Source of the DNA: Thuidium tamariscinum
Taxonomy: Eukaryota; Streptophyta; Bryopsida; Hypnales; Thuidiaceae
DNA: 64,000 nucleotides
NCBI GenBank assembly: GCA_947034885.2
Contig: OX344750.2
Span: forward strand, 558,001 to 622,000
Direction of reading: 5' to 3'
Positions 44,930 through 55,171 of this stretch are shown in pieces. The stretch's first letter is position 1. Every line of letters begins with the position of its first letter. The translations under genes were made by a program, and so were the position numbers. The notes beneath the pieces are model-generated. The model ran no database searches and was not told the origin of the DNA. It worked only from the letters and a program-made list of their open reading frames with translations.

Positions 44930-47900
44930 CTTAAAGTGACTCGTGTATCGTTCCCAAGAGATTTGGTCGAAAGTTGACGAAAGACCGGAATACGTTAGTG
45001 GTTATCACAACAAAAACCCAAGCAAAAGACTGGTCCGGTCTGGGTCTCCAACGTTCCTAAGATTTCCTTGGACCTGATTACCAGATCAATCCTTTATCCT
45101 TCCAAACTAAGTCTATCTATCTATACCTGTATGTTCACCACCTTGATGCTTACGCTCACTAGATATGGGACTAAAGACCGGATACTAGTAGCTGGTCCAA
45201 TCCCTAGTATAGTAACCAAGTGTAAGTTTAACCTCGATAACAAGAGGGATCTGCTTGTTTGGGCGTTTAGGAAGGAAGCTTACTCCTACCCTTCAAGTTT
45301 TAAAGTGTCAGAAGTTCCACTTATGAGTAAAAAGAAACTACTACTACAAACAGACCGGAATACCTCACAACTGGACCGGGACTAATCCGACCCAGCAGGT
45401 CACGCAAGCACTCCTGCCTAATCCTAACAAAGACTACAACGACGAAAGAACCAGTTAGTCTAATCCCTGGTAGAATAAGGGCGGTAGCTTATGCAAGAGA
45501 GCTGAATTTCCTCACTTAGTCCTTCTTTCTTCTACAGAGACCGGATCACCATTCAGTTGGCATTTGGCCGGACGCTCCCGATCTCAAACCCAGACTCTAC
45601 AAGTGTCTATCTCTATCAAATACTCCCTAGACCTGTTTCAGAAAGCACTGTGGGATCCTGCACAAATTCCCTATCAAAACCGAATTCACTTTAAGTCCAG
45701 AGACCGGATAAACTGACCATCCGGGCACACACTTATCCACACAAGGTTGCAATCCTAACCATCACCATAAGACTTTGACAAGGTCCCATGCACACAGTCC
45801 ACTTCAGAGTGAATCAGAAAGGTTCTGACTTGTATTTGCAACACAAAAACTTGTGAAAGTAAGATAACATAATGCGCGCCCGGATTCAATTACGAACCGG
45901 GTTTAAATACTAAACTGCAAGAAAACCTAAAAGTGCAAATGGAATCAACACCAGCCGCCAAGAATGCCACCTCACATTCCTCTACAACTTGGGTAGGTTG
46001 ACTTCCACAAAACTACAAAAATACCAACAAAATAGGATCACAGATCCTACATATCTGGATCCGGTCTAAGTTCAAAAGTTCCTAACCTAAATATAACTTG
46101 GTTTAGCCGCCTTCCTATCTACCTGTAATTAATGCCCCCTATTTCCTCGCCTTCTTGAGAGGCGACGCACCTTTCCGGGTTGGCTGCTTCTTCGGAGACC
46201 GGTACATCTTGATGGGCTTGGGTTTTGGTTTGGTCTTACCCCGCGCCCTGGCCCTGGTCTTCGTGGTCTCTGCCAATGCCTGGTCCGCATCTGAGTACTG
46301 TTCCGACTCATCACCAGAGTCGGTCTCTTCCTCCGAGTCCTCATCTTCCTCATCTGACTCCTCTTCCTCTTCATCCCGGGCCTTCCGCTTCACCTTGGAT
46401 GTCTCCGCGGTCTTCTTCTTGAATCCGGTGATGGGCGGGTGGTGCACTATCTTGCTTTGCGGGGTCTGCTCCCCCACTCTCTCGGCAGTCCGGGCTGGTC
46501 CCTGGCTTGGTGACCCGGATCCAGATCCGGTCTTCAGTATAGAGCGGACCTGCACCGTTGCCTTCGCTTCCCCTCCGGTCTTTGGTTGTGTGATGACCGT
46601 GGGTGATGACTTGCTTGGAGAATCATCCAACAAGGTGATGAACTTGGTCTTCTCCCTTGGTGGTGTAGTTCCCCGGATTATCTCCCTCAACACAATCGGC
46701 TCAGGTTCCGGCTCCTTCGTCTTCTCGGGTTGAGAAACCCTGGGCTCTTCAATCCGGGCCGGTGGGACAAATTCCTCCTCCACTGCGTCGGTCCTGGTTC
46801 CCTCTTCCTTCGCCGGTTCAGATATGCCGGCTTCTACCTCGACAGCTGCTAGTGGTGGCTGATCCTTCGGTTGCTCCTTCTCCATCTTTGTCTCTTCCGG
46901 TCCTGAGACCGGAGCAGAACTAGCTTGGACCTCCGTGACTACTGACCGCCACTTCTCCAGCGCTGCCTCCATTTTCTTGTTGTAGGCCACCAGAGCTGTA
47001 AGCATCTGAGGACCCACCATCTTGCCTGCTTCCAAGACCTTCCTGTCGAAAAGCATGGCTTTGTTGACGACTTCACCCGGATGCGTGATGAACTCTCGGA
47101 TTTCTCCGAGTGTGTTCCGGGCCTGCGTGGTGAGTCGTCTCTCTTCATCCAGCTCCTCCTGAGTGTGATGGAGCTCCCTCCTCAAGGCTGAGACCTGATT
47201 TGTTAGCCGGAGTACCTCCTCTCTGTCCCGACTATCATGAGCCTCCTGAATCAATTCTCCCAACACCTCCATGATCTTGGAAGGGGGAATAGAGCCTAAG
47301 GCTTGGCTTATGGCCCGCAATAACCCTCTCTCCTCTAGGTGGTGCTTTCTGAAATCTTCCAGGTCTCGCAGGATCCTTAGCAAGGGCTCCTGTTCCCAGA
47401 CCGGATCTAACCTCTGGGCTTCCCCGGCTACTACAGGGGTTTCTAGAGGTGGATCCTCTCTTCCTACCTCTGGAACCTCCTCTACTTCTTGTGTGCCTCC
47501 TTGATGCCCCTCCTGACTCTCATCCTCGGAGTCCTCCTCATCCTGGTCATTTTCCGCTTCCGGGTCTGCAATCTCATACTTTATCAATGCAGCCCCTACC
47601 TCGTAAGCTTCCATCTCCTTCTCTCTCAAGAGGTCTAACGAATGATACAGATGAAACAGGAATGGTGAAATGGGAGAGGGTTTAGATTTCCCAATTCCTT
47701 TCACCATTCGGTCCATCCGGTCCCTCATAACTAACCCCCAATCTATCTTCCTGTCTCCCGACAGTGCACCAAAGACAGTGTTGGCCACGGTGACCGTAAT
47801 CCTACTAGGTCTATCCGGGTTCAAGATCGCCATCATGAACCGCAGTAGCCTCTTGTGTCTAGCAGACACACACTTTGCTACTGTAAAGCCGTCCTTCGGG

Positions 47901-48787
47901 TTGGTGGGCCTGCGGAACTTCCCTTGGTGGAATTTGTCCGTCCGGGTGCCTGTCGCATCTCCTCCTTGCTCGAAGGCGTACACCTTGCGCCACATCGCCG
48001 CACTCCACTCCTTTGGCAGCGCCCGGACCGTCCCTTTCCACTCGTTGGTCTGGCCGGCCAGTAGCTCCTCCACCATCGCCTCATCCTTCAGGTTCCAGGG
48101 GTGAGCCATGAACCCCTCGCAGCCCATCTGCCTGAGGTCTTCCTCCAGCTCCCTCTTGTCTTGTGCGTCAGTTGGCACGACCGGATTCACATTCCGGAAG
48201 GCTAGAATCCTTCCTTCCTGCACCTCTTCTGCCATCTCTCACTTGACGCCTACACAATCTAGGCGCGGTCCAACTTAACTAAACCTCCCGCGTTCAAGAA
48301 CTTGTCAGCTAGCGTAGTGCTATTCGCTCAACTATGTACCAGACCGGATTGACAATTTATCTATCCCTTCTCTCTGTCTGTAGACCGAATACTCTATCTC
48401 TGGCCGGAAACCCTTTCTCGAACTACGTGCAAGAAAGTGGCAGGACCTGGCCCTGCTTCCCTGGTCTTATACTTTTTCCCCCGGCATTAATTACTGACCG
48501 TTAGGTTTAAACCAGTCTGGTCACGTGGGAGAGATCCCGACGATCTCTAGACTCGGTAGCCACTCATTACCTATCCGGTCTCGGTCGCTAGGTGGGCGGA
48601 ATCCGGGATTTCATACGCTGTCCCTTAACGTAGTTTCTGGTTTACGGTCTAGGGTTTTCCGGTTTCCGGTCTTGGTCCCAATTATGTGTAGAAACTAAGA
48701 AAACAACAAAAAAAATGGAGATTGAATAGACCCCTCTTCCCGTATTTCGCTTAAGAACCTGCTTAGGTGAATTCTAGGTTGCCACAC
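44930..48787 (-). mobile_element. ACCGGA-motif element, long copy, in the ParB-like gene
   Basis: The 5' edge (TGTGGCAACCTAG, minus strand at about 48787) is fixed by the match to 7928 and by the break in the ParB-like exon. The 3' edge is approximate. The unit has a leader of about 550 bp, one 698-codon frame (48235-46139), and about 1.2 kb of non-coding tail. AGACCGGA or its complement occurs more than a dozen times in leader and tail. There is no pair of long terminal repeats, no reverse transcriptase and no evident terminal inverted repeat, so the class is open. It may depend on proteins encoded elsewhere. Confidence 0.65.
46139..48235 (-). CDS. ACCGGA-element protein, 698 residues
   Basis: An open frame of 698 codons. 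Residues 1-230 are compact (NVNPVVPTDAQDKRELEEDL; FMMAILNPDRPSRITVTVAN; LSGDRKIDWGLVMRDRMDRM) and recall the putative plant transposon protein domain seen in accessory frames of plant elements. Next come an acidic stretch, a long coiled coil (about residues 275-440; VLRLTNQVSALRRELHHTQE), and a Pro/Glu/Lys-rich basic tail (GKTKPKPKPIKMYRSPKKQP). No enzyme motif is visible. A structural or DNA-binding role is inferred. The start is supported by the conserved leader in the truncated copy at 8485. Confidence 0.7.
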   Translation of the reverse strand: MAEEVQEGRILAFRNVNPVVPTDAQDKRELEEDLRQMGCEGFMAHPWNLKDEAMVEELLAGQTNEWKGTVRALPKEWSAAMWRKVYAFEQGGDATGTRTDKFHQGKFRRPTNPKDGFTVAKCVSARHKRLLRFMMAILNPDRPSRITVTVANTVFGALSGDRKIDWGLVMRDRMDRMVKGIGKSKPSPISPFLFHLYHSLDLLREKEMEAYEVGAALIKYEIADPEAENDQDEEDSEDESQEGHQGGTQEVEEVPEVGREDPPLETPVVAGEAQRLDPVWEQEPLLRILRDLEDFRKHHLEERGLLRAISQALGSIPPSKIMEVLGELIQEAHDSRDREEVLRLTNQVSALRRELHHTQEELDEERRLTTQARNTLGEIREFITHPGEVVNKAMLFDRKVLEAGKMVGPQMLTALVAYNKKMEAALEKWRSVVTEVQASSAPVSGPEETKMEKEQPKDQPPLAAVEVEAGISEPAKEEGTRTDAVEEEFVPPARIEEPRVSQPEKTKEPEPEPIVLREIIRGTTPPREKTKFITLLDDSPSKSSPTVITQPKTGGEAKATVQVRSILKTGSGSGSPSQGPARTAERVGEQTPQSKIVHHPPITGFKKKTAETSKVKRKARDEEEEESDEEDEDSEEETDSGDESEQYSDADQALAETTKTRARARGKTKPKPKPIKMYRSPKKQPTRKGASPLKKARK

Positions 48788-49987
48788 CCATTCACGAAAA
48801 TGCTTCAGGATGGCCTCATCCACATTTCTCTCGACCATCAATTTACTTGCCGACACACTGTGTTGCCCGTTCACAATGTAGAACTTTCCCTGCCTTAGTG
48901 TTTCCCAATCCTCCTTCTTCGGCTTCTCCGAATGGTCCTTTGGCATGACACACAGAGTCTGTTTGCCAGTCTTATCTGGCATGTGCATCAAAAAGTGAAA
49001 CATATCCTCGATAAGCCGCTGCTCGTGGCTTCGGATATTCATGTCAGCTGGCGCAGCAAGAAGGTTCTCGATCGGCAACTTCTTCTTCTGGTCAATTTCG
49101 AAAATATATACATCACTGCAACAGGCCCAATAGTTTTTATATGCCTCTGTGGACTCCTTGTAGTCGATCTTGCGCTTAGGGTCATGTGCAGATGGCACAT
49201 TAGTCACAGCAGACGCGAAGCTCATGTCAATAGCCTGGGGATCGCTTTCTTCATTCTCGGGGGCCTTCTGAGCAGAGGTTGAAGCGAGATTACTCTTTCT
49301 CGCTCTTGTCGGAGGTGTTCCAGTTTGAACACTTCGTCGGGTGCCACGACTTTGTTGGGTGCCTGGTGTTCCCTGGGAGCTCTGACCCTCAATAAAACTT
49401 GGCGGGTCGTGGGAGACAGATCGTGCTGCTGTCTGGCTCTTCTTCAGGTCGATCTTCCCCTTCAAGACGGCGAAATCAATAAAGAGCTGCCTTAGTCGGT
49501 CGCAAAGATTTTTGCCGCTGACTTGAGCTCCTTTCTTGGTCTTCCAATACCCAGCATCCACCTTCTTCTCTAATTCTGCAATTTCACCACTGTAAGGTGA
49601 GTTGTCAAGACTGTGGAGGAAGTTGCTAATGTAAAACGGAATCTTCAGGGAGTCAATCACCAACGTGAAATGATATTGCTCTTCGTCTTTTTTCCCAATC
49701 TGCGCGGTAACGCAATGGATCTTTATCATTGTTCCATGATCGGGGGAAACCTCCTTTATTTTTTCTTCGTATGAGATTGGGTAGAATGGTAGCTGATCTT
49801 TGTATTTTCGACAGAAGCAATATTTGTGTGTCATGGGGATCAGCATGAGTGACCAGGATTCAACGACTTCGGGATCCTTCAGTTCCTAGAACTCTCCTTC
49901 GTTGCTAAAGTCATCCCCGGCGGCGGCGGCAGCTGCAATGTCCAGCCGCTTAAAAAATTGTTCGAGCTTCGGAACTTGCTCTTCCAT
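48788..49987 (-). CDS. ParB/sulfiredoxin-like domain exon
   Basis: From ATG at 49987 (after acceptor TTAACAG) the frame reads MEEQVPKLEQFFKRLDIAAA, passes a TAG at 49886-49888, and continues through MTHKYCFCRKYKDQLPFYPI. A linker with Ser, Thr and Arg (GTRRSVQTGTPPTRARKSNL) leads to the C-terminal part: IENLLAAPADMNIRSHEQRL, then KFYIVNGQHSVSASKLMVER. The GQHSV motif after a hydrophobic strand matches the ParB/Srx fold (G-x-H/R-R-x-x-A), found in ParB DNA-binding proteins and in sulfiredoxin. The exact role is unknown. The exon is cut at FREW (48788) by the ACCGGA element. Confidence 0.6.
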
Positions 49988-50021
49988 CCTGTTAACAAAT
50001 TCACCATTTTCAATTAGTCCA

Positions 50022-50042
50022 TTTAGGTCGAGTCGATCTAAA
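50022..50042. repeat. Palindromic motif in intron
   Basis: TTTAGGTCGA, one G, then TCGATCTAAA, with one mismatch between the arms. It lies 35 bp upstream of the ParB-like exon, in the intron. Confidence 0.8.
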
Positions 50043-50178
50043 ACAGCACAGACGTTCTTCTCATTAGCAGAGTTTTTCTGTTTTTCTGTTTTCTTCTAGT
50101 GATCATATAGGATTTAGTTTATTTCGTTTGATCCTTTCAGTCTGCTTGTATGCATAGAAATGATCCTTGATTGAACAC

Positions 50179-50200
50179 TTTAGGTCGACTCGACCTGAAA
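50179..50200. repeat. Palindromic motif
   Basis: TTTAGGTCGA, one C, then TCGACCTGAAA, with a one-base difference in the right arm. It lies upstream of the ParB-like exon. Confidence 0.8.
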
Positions 50201-50377
50201 TGTCGATTCTGTGATGTTGCAATTCATTGGTCCTTCTGAATCGACGTTCAGTTTGTAGGAGAACAGTTATAGTTTGTTCATTTTATTGTGTTTATCCTGC
50301 GCGTGGATCTTGCTTATTCGTCTTCTAATGAAAGGAATTACCACTGTCATCCAAATACATATATGGATAGATAACCG

Positions 50378-50406
50378 TCACTTTAGGTCGACTCGACCTA
50401 AAGTGA
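50378..50406. repeat. Perfect 29-bp palindrome
   Basis: The arm TCACTTTAGGTCGA and its exact reverse complement flank a central C. This is the best copy of the family. Half sites (ATCGACCTAATCTGAC, twice) follow at about 50474-50506. Confidence 0.9.
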
Positions 50407-52857
50407 TGTGCTGGTGTATTTGGCTATGCCATTTTGGAGACTTCGAACACGTGCCACAGTCGATCTCAACTGGGATCGACCTAATCTGACATCGACCTAA
50501 TCTGACTGTCACTGCAAGGAAGAATTGTGCTTGGTTTTTTTCTGGGAACTGCGAATGTTGCTTACTTGGTGAATGTGTGTACTTCATGGCCTCCACAATA
50601 CTACGAATTGCAATGTCAATCCTTCTGCTTCCTACACCTGCGCCAGACGATGTGTTTCGTGTTCATTAGACATTGCCAAGTGCACAAATATAAAAGATAC
50701 AAAGTCAGAAACGAACAATTTCACGAAACAAAAAATTCACCTCACACTTCTGAGAAGTTTAAGACACTCTCACATTGAAAGTCTCAATGTACAACAGAAA
50801 CTTTCCTCCCACAATCCCTGAGCCACTTCAAGCGCATCTGATTCACATTCAACTCTGACTCACTACAACAGTGAATTGCAAACACATCACTCATGACTCA
50901 CAAACGAATACCAAATTAAAAGCATCAAACTGTAAACTCAGACCTTCAACACTATGCAACACACATCAATCTCTCCTCCAATATGCTGTACACACAGAAC
51001 TAACCTCAAACACAATAACCTGTTATGCACAAAGTGAACCCCAATTACAACTCTATATAGCAAGATCGGACACCCTGAGACGTGGCTTGGAAGGAGACTG
51101 CTACCGAGAACGTGTTGAAGGCCAATCTGCCAAGGCTGGAGGAGGAGAAAATGCACATGCAAGTGCAGGACGGGAGGACGCTATGCATCAGGTGGAAGAA
51201 CCCTAAACCACTAACACACAAAACATTCCCCCACTGCGCATCAACCTGAAACCCAAGAATGAAGAAATACTAACCTCGACTACAGATCGGTGCCAGCTTC
51301 CACCAAACGCAAATGCTTCAATCGGTACCCCTCCTGTTGGAATGTTGTCGAACGCGCACGGCTTCTGACTAACACAACGACAGATGCGAGCCAAATTGAG
51401 CTCAAAACGCACAGAAACCCTCCGTCTGAAAAAACGCAAATTCGAATCACACTTTCAAAAGCTAAGAAACAAAAAGCACTCTTAGAGCTCACATTTGCCT
51501 TCCAATCATCCATTCAACAGCTCAAGCATTGTTGAAGCTCAAATTTCAACCCTAAACCCTAAAAGCAAAGGTGTACTGCGTAGCGATGGAAAGAAACAAT
51601 GGGAATGCAAGCAATAACAAAAATAGAAACTCACCACTTGACTACGAAATCCGCTTCCACCGCACGCCACGCACAGCACGCCACGCATCGCAAGCCATGA
51701 ACAACATAGGAATCACCACGAGATCAGTCTCCCCGCTCCAAGAATCCAACAGGAAGGAGCGCGCAGGCACGGCGTCAAAACTATAACTTCCAAACCTCAG
51801 AAAGCGCAAGAAACCCAGGGAAACAGGCAAGCGCACGAAGTTCACGGGGAGCGTGACAACAACGGAAAAAACAAAACCCTAGAATGCGGGAAAGCGGTCA
51901 GGTTGGCTTTCCGCATTCACGGAATTAAGCTCCCTTTTTTCGCGCGAATCACCTGTACCCGTGCCCGTGGACCTAAAGCCGCAGATTGAGTTGGAATTAT
52001 TTTGGTTTCTTCACTCACTATAATTTTTCCCACAACATTCGACTTCCTTAAATTACTTCAAACACACTATCTAGAAACCAATTGGCGACAAAACATTTTC
52101 TTCCTGGAAGTCTTCGAACCCTCGTATCAAAGTAATCTACTTTCAAAATCATAAGAAATGCATTGAGAGCAATGACATTCGAAAACCACTATAACATACC
52201 TTGTGAACTAAACAAATGTTTTTGACAAATTACATGTTTCATTTGTTTGTATTTCCAAAAATTCTATGAGGCCACTTCAAAAAGTATGTAAACAATAACC
52301 ATAAATCATTAAAAATGTATCTTCCGCACGAATTGTTTTCTAAAAAGTTGTAGTCTTCAAAAGCCAAATCAAATATCAAGCAAATTCTATGATCCTCTTC
52401 ATGCATTACTTCAAGATAAGATTTCAAGTATAAATTACATCTCTACTTTTTCTAGTATAAAATACCTTCTCTCAAAGTAGATATATATTAAGTTATGTAA
52501 AAAATACTAAATCATCATCTACTAAGTTTTATTATTGCTTTAGTTTTCAATAGTGTAACAGAATTAGTTCCACCAATTACAATGTGTTCTATGTTATAAT
52601 AAATTTCAGGCTTTCAATGTTGAAGTCATTGCCTAGGAATCATTGAATTCATATAAAATTATTAGTCCTACAAAAAAATTTCAAATGTACTTTAATAGCA
52701 AATGAGGTACATGATAAAACAATGATAATTTCTTCAATGAACAATAGGAATCATCATATAAATAATTCAATTACGTACCTACTTAAATCATATATATATT
52801 TGAATTGAAATTGTATTAAAAACCCTTTCTAATATTTTAAACAACCATCGTACTACT
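50407..52857. other. Upstream region of the ParB-like gene, no firm gene
   Basis: The first part (to about 51900) may hold 5' exons or leader on the minus strand (an open frame at 51439-51203 and CCCTAAACCCTAA at 51549), but I cannot fix them. From about 52000 the sequence is AT-rich without features. It ends at the second hAT copy; GTACTACT (52850-52857) is the candidate left copy of that element's 8-bp duplication. Confidence 0.4.
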
Positions 52858-52862
52858 CAGGG

Positions 52863-53400
52863 TTGCTTCCGTCGCGTCACGTCCGTCCGTCAGGATGTCC
52901 GTCCGCTGACGTGACGGGGAGCCGAGCGTCCGTCAGGATGAAATTCACGACAGAATCCGCGACAGAGGATGAAAAATCGTGACAGCGGTCGTGGACGCCC
53001 TCACGGACGACCTCCGTGGACGGCCTGGAAGGACGTGCTCGGTGGAGAGTTCCGATGGACGGTCGTGGCTGACTAGACGGCTTGGATGGACACTCTGGGT
53101 TCTGCGGACGATCCGGATCCGGTGGACGGTTTTAGGGGACGGCCCCGCTCGCGGGGTATGGACGGCCCCGATGGACAGGACGTCCAATGGACGGCCTGGA
53201 CGGACGCCTCCAGATCGACGGTCTGGGTACGGTCTACGCTTGGGAAGGACGGCTTGGATTGAGAGGAAGGTTGGACGGCCTGGGTTCGATGGACGGCCTG
53301 GCCGTGCCGTCGACGGTCAGGATGGACGGCCTAGGTTCGATGGACGGCCTGGCCGTGCCGTCGACGGTCAGGATAGACGGCCTAGGCTCCGTGGACTGGA
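52863..53400 (+). repeat. GACGG-rich array, left subterminal, copy 2
   Basis: This corresponds to 14640-15130 with one extra 51-bp unit (second unit starting at about 53322, GGATGGACGGCCTAGGTTCG). Confidence 0.85.
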
Positions 53401-53554
53401 ACTCTTTATTTGTAAGACTTAAAAGTCTGAGTTCATATTCGCAATCAAAATTTTCTCATTAGTCTATGAGGTTTAACCATCTCTCAAAAAATAATTTCCC
53501 ATGGTTTTGTATTTTAGGCCTTCCATAGTCTAAATATAATATATATTCTGTATT

Positions 53555-54805
53555 TAAAAAAAAGGTTTTGGTGGTTTGAATCAAAAAAAAGGAAATGGTT
53601 TGAATGAAAATAACGTTAATGGTTTGGAATTGTGAATAAAAAAAAATGTAAAACTGGTTTTGAAAAAAAATGTGTTAATTGTTCGAATAAAAAAATTATG
53701 GAAATGGTTTGAATTAAAAAAATGTTAATGGTTTGAAATGTTGAATGAAAAAAAAATATAGAAAGGGTTTGGAAAAAAATGTGTTAATGGCTCGACCAAA
53801 AAAATTTGGAAATGGATTGGGAAAAAAATGTGATTAGGGTTTGACTAAAAGAAATATGGAAATGGGTTGAAATGTTGGAAAAACAAATTTAGAAATGGTT
53901 TGGAGAAAAAATGTGTTAATTGTTTGACTAGAATAAATATGGAAATGGTTTAGGGTAAAAAAATGGCCAAGTTTTGAGTAAAGAAAAACGGTAATGGTAT
54001 AGGGTGTTAGAAAGAAAAATATAGAAATGGTTTGGAAAAAAGATGGGTTAATGGTTCGACTAAAAAAAATATGGAAATGGTTTGAATCAAAGAAAAAGAA
54101 AAAGGAAATGCTTTGAATTAAAAAAAAGTTAATAATTTGAAATGTTGAATACAAAAAAATATAGAAATGGTTTGGAAAAAAAATGTGTTCATGTTTCGAC
54201 TAAAAAATATATGAAAATGCTTCGAATAAAAAAAAATATGGAAATGGGTTGAATAAAAAAAAAGGCAATGGTTTGAAAGGTTGGAAAAAAACTTATAGAA
54301 AGGGTCGTGAAAAAAAATGTCTTAATGGTTTGACTAAAAAAAATATGGAAATAAGTTGGAAAGAAAATGTGTTTAGGGTTTGATTAAAAATAATATGGAA
54401 ATGGTTTGAAAAAAAAACTTTCATGGTTTGAAATGTTGAATAAAAAACATTTAGAAATGGTTTGGAAAAAAAATGTTAATGCCTTAATGGTTAAGGCTCA
54501 AATTGGAAATAGTTTGAATCAATAAAATGGGAATGCTTTGAATAAAAAAGAACGTTGATGGTTTGAAATGTGGACGACAAAAAAATATAGAAATGGTTTA
54601 AAAAAATGTGTTCATGGTTCGACTAATAAAAATATGGAAATGGGTTCAATCTAAAATATGGAAAGGGTTTGAATCTAACAAATGGAAATGGGTTAGGGTA
54701 AAAAAATGGTTATGGTTTGACATGTGGAAAAAAAAAATGTGGAAAAATGCGGTGGGAAAAACTTGGGTTAATGGTTTGATTAAAAAAATTCGAAATGGTG
54801 GGAAT
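53555..54805 (+). repeat. AT-rich degenerate array, copy 2
   Basis: This is almost identical to 15278-16530, including unit order, apart from a few single-base differences in A runs. Confidence 0.85.
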
Positions 54806-55171
54806 CAAAAACAAAAGCATATATACTTGTGGCATATGTAAAAAATAGAATTTTGGCAATTTTTAAAAGTGAACTTACAAAATCTACTTTAAGTGAAAGT
54901 ATGGCATTGGATTTAAATGAACTTGTTGCACATACATTTCAAGCAAACGTATTGAGTATTCTTTTCATTTGTTCATGGTTAAGTTTTCAGTTTAAGTGTT
55001 TAACAAACAATACAGTTGTACGAGAAAAATGAAAATGCTTCATTGCCCAAAAAATGTACTTTTGCAACATGAGCAACAAACGCTCGTAAATGGTCGTCAT
55101 AGCCAAATACTATTTACAATACTAATATACTATACATCCGTCTAATGGCCTAACTCATCACCAGAAGGTAT

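Noticed and set aside
44930-48787. LTR retrotransposon
   Set aside because: The 550-bp leader is not repeated at the other end, no primer-binding site follows it, and no polymerase domain is present. A distant link to such elements cannot be excluded.
9509-49987. TAG as a sense codon (altered nuclear code)
   Set aside because: The kinase gene in both hAT copies and the last FCP1-side exon end naturally in TAG, and two TAGs in copy 2 replace TGG of copy 1, so ordinary mutation explains them.
50080-50104. TTTTCTTCTAGTGATC as the end of a second copy of the 99-bp MITE
   Set aside because: Only about 14 bp match, with no left arm or target duplication nearby.
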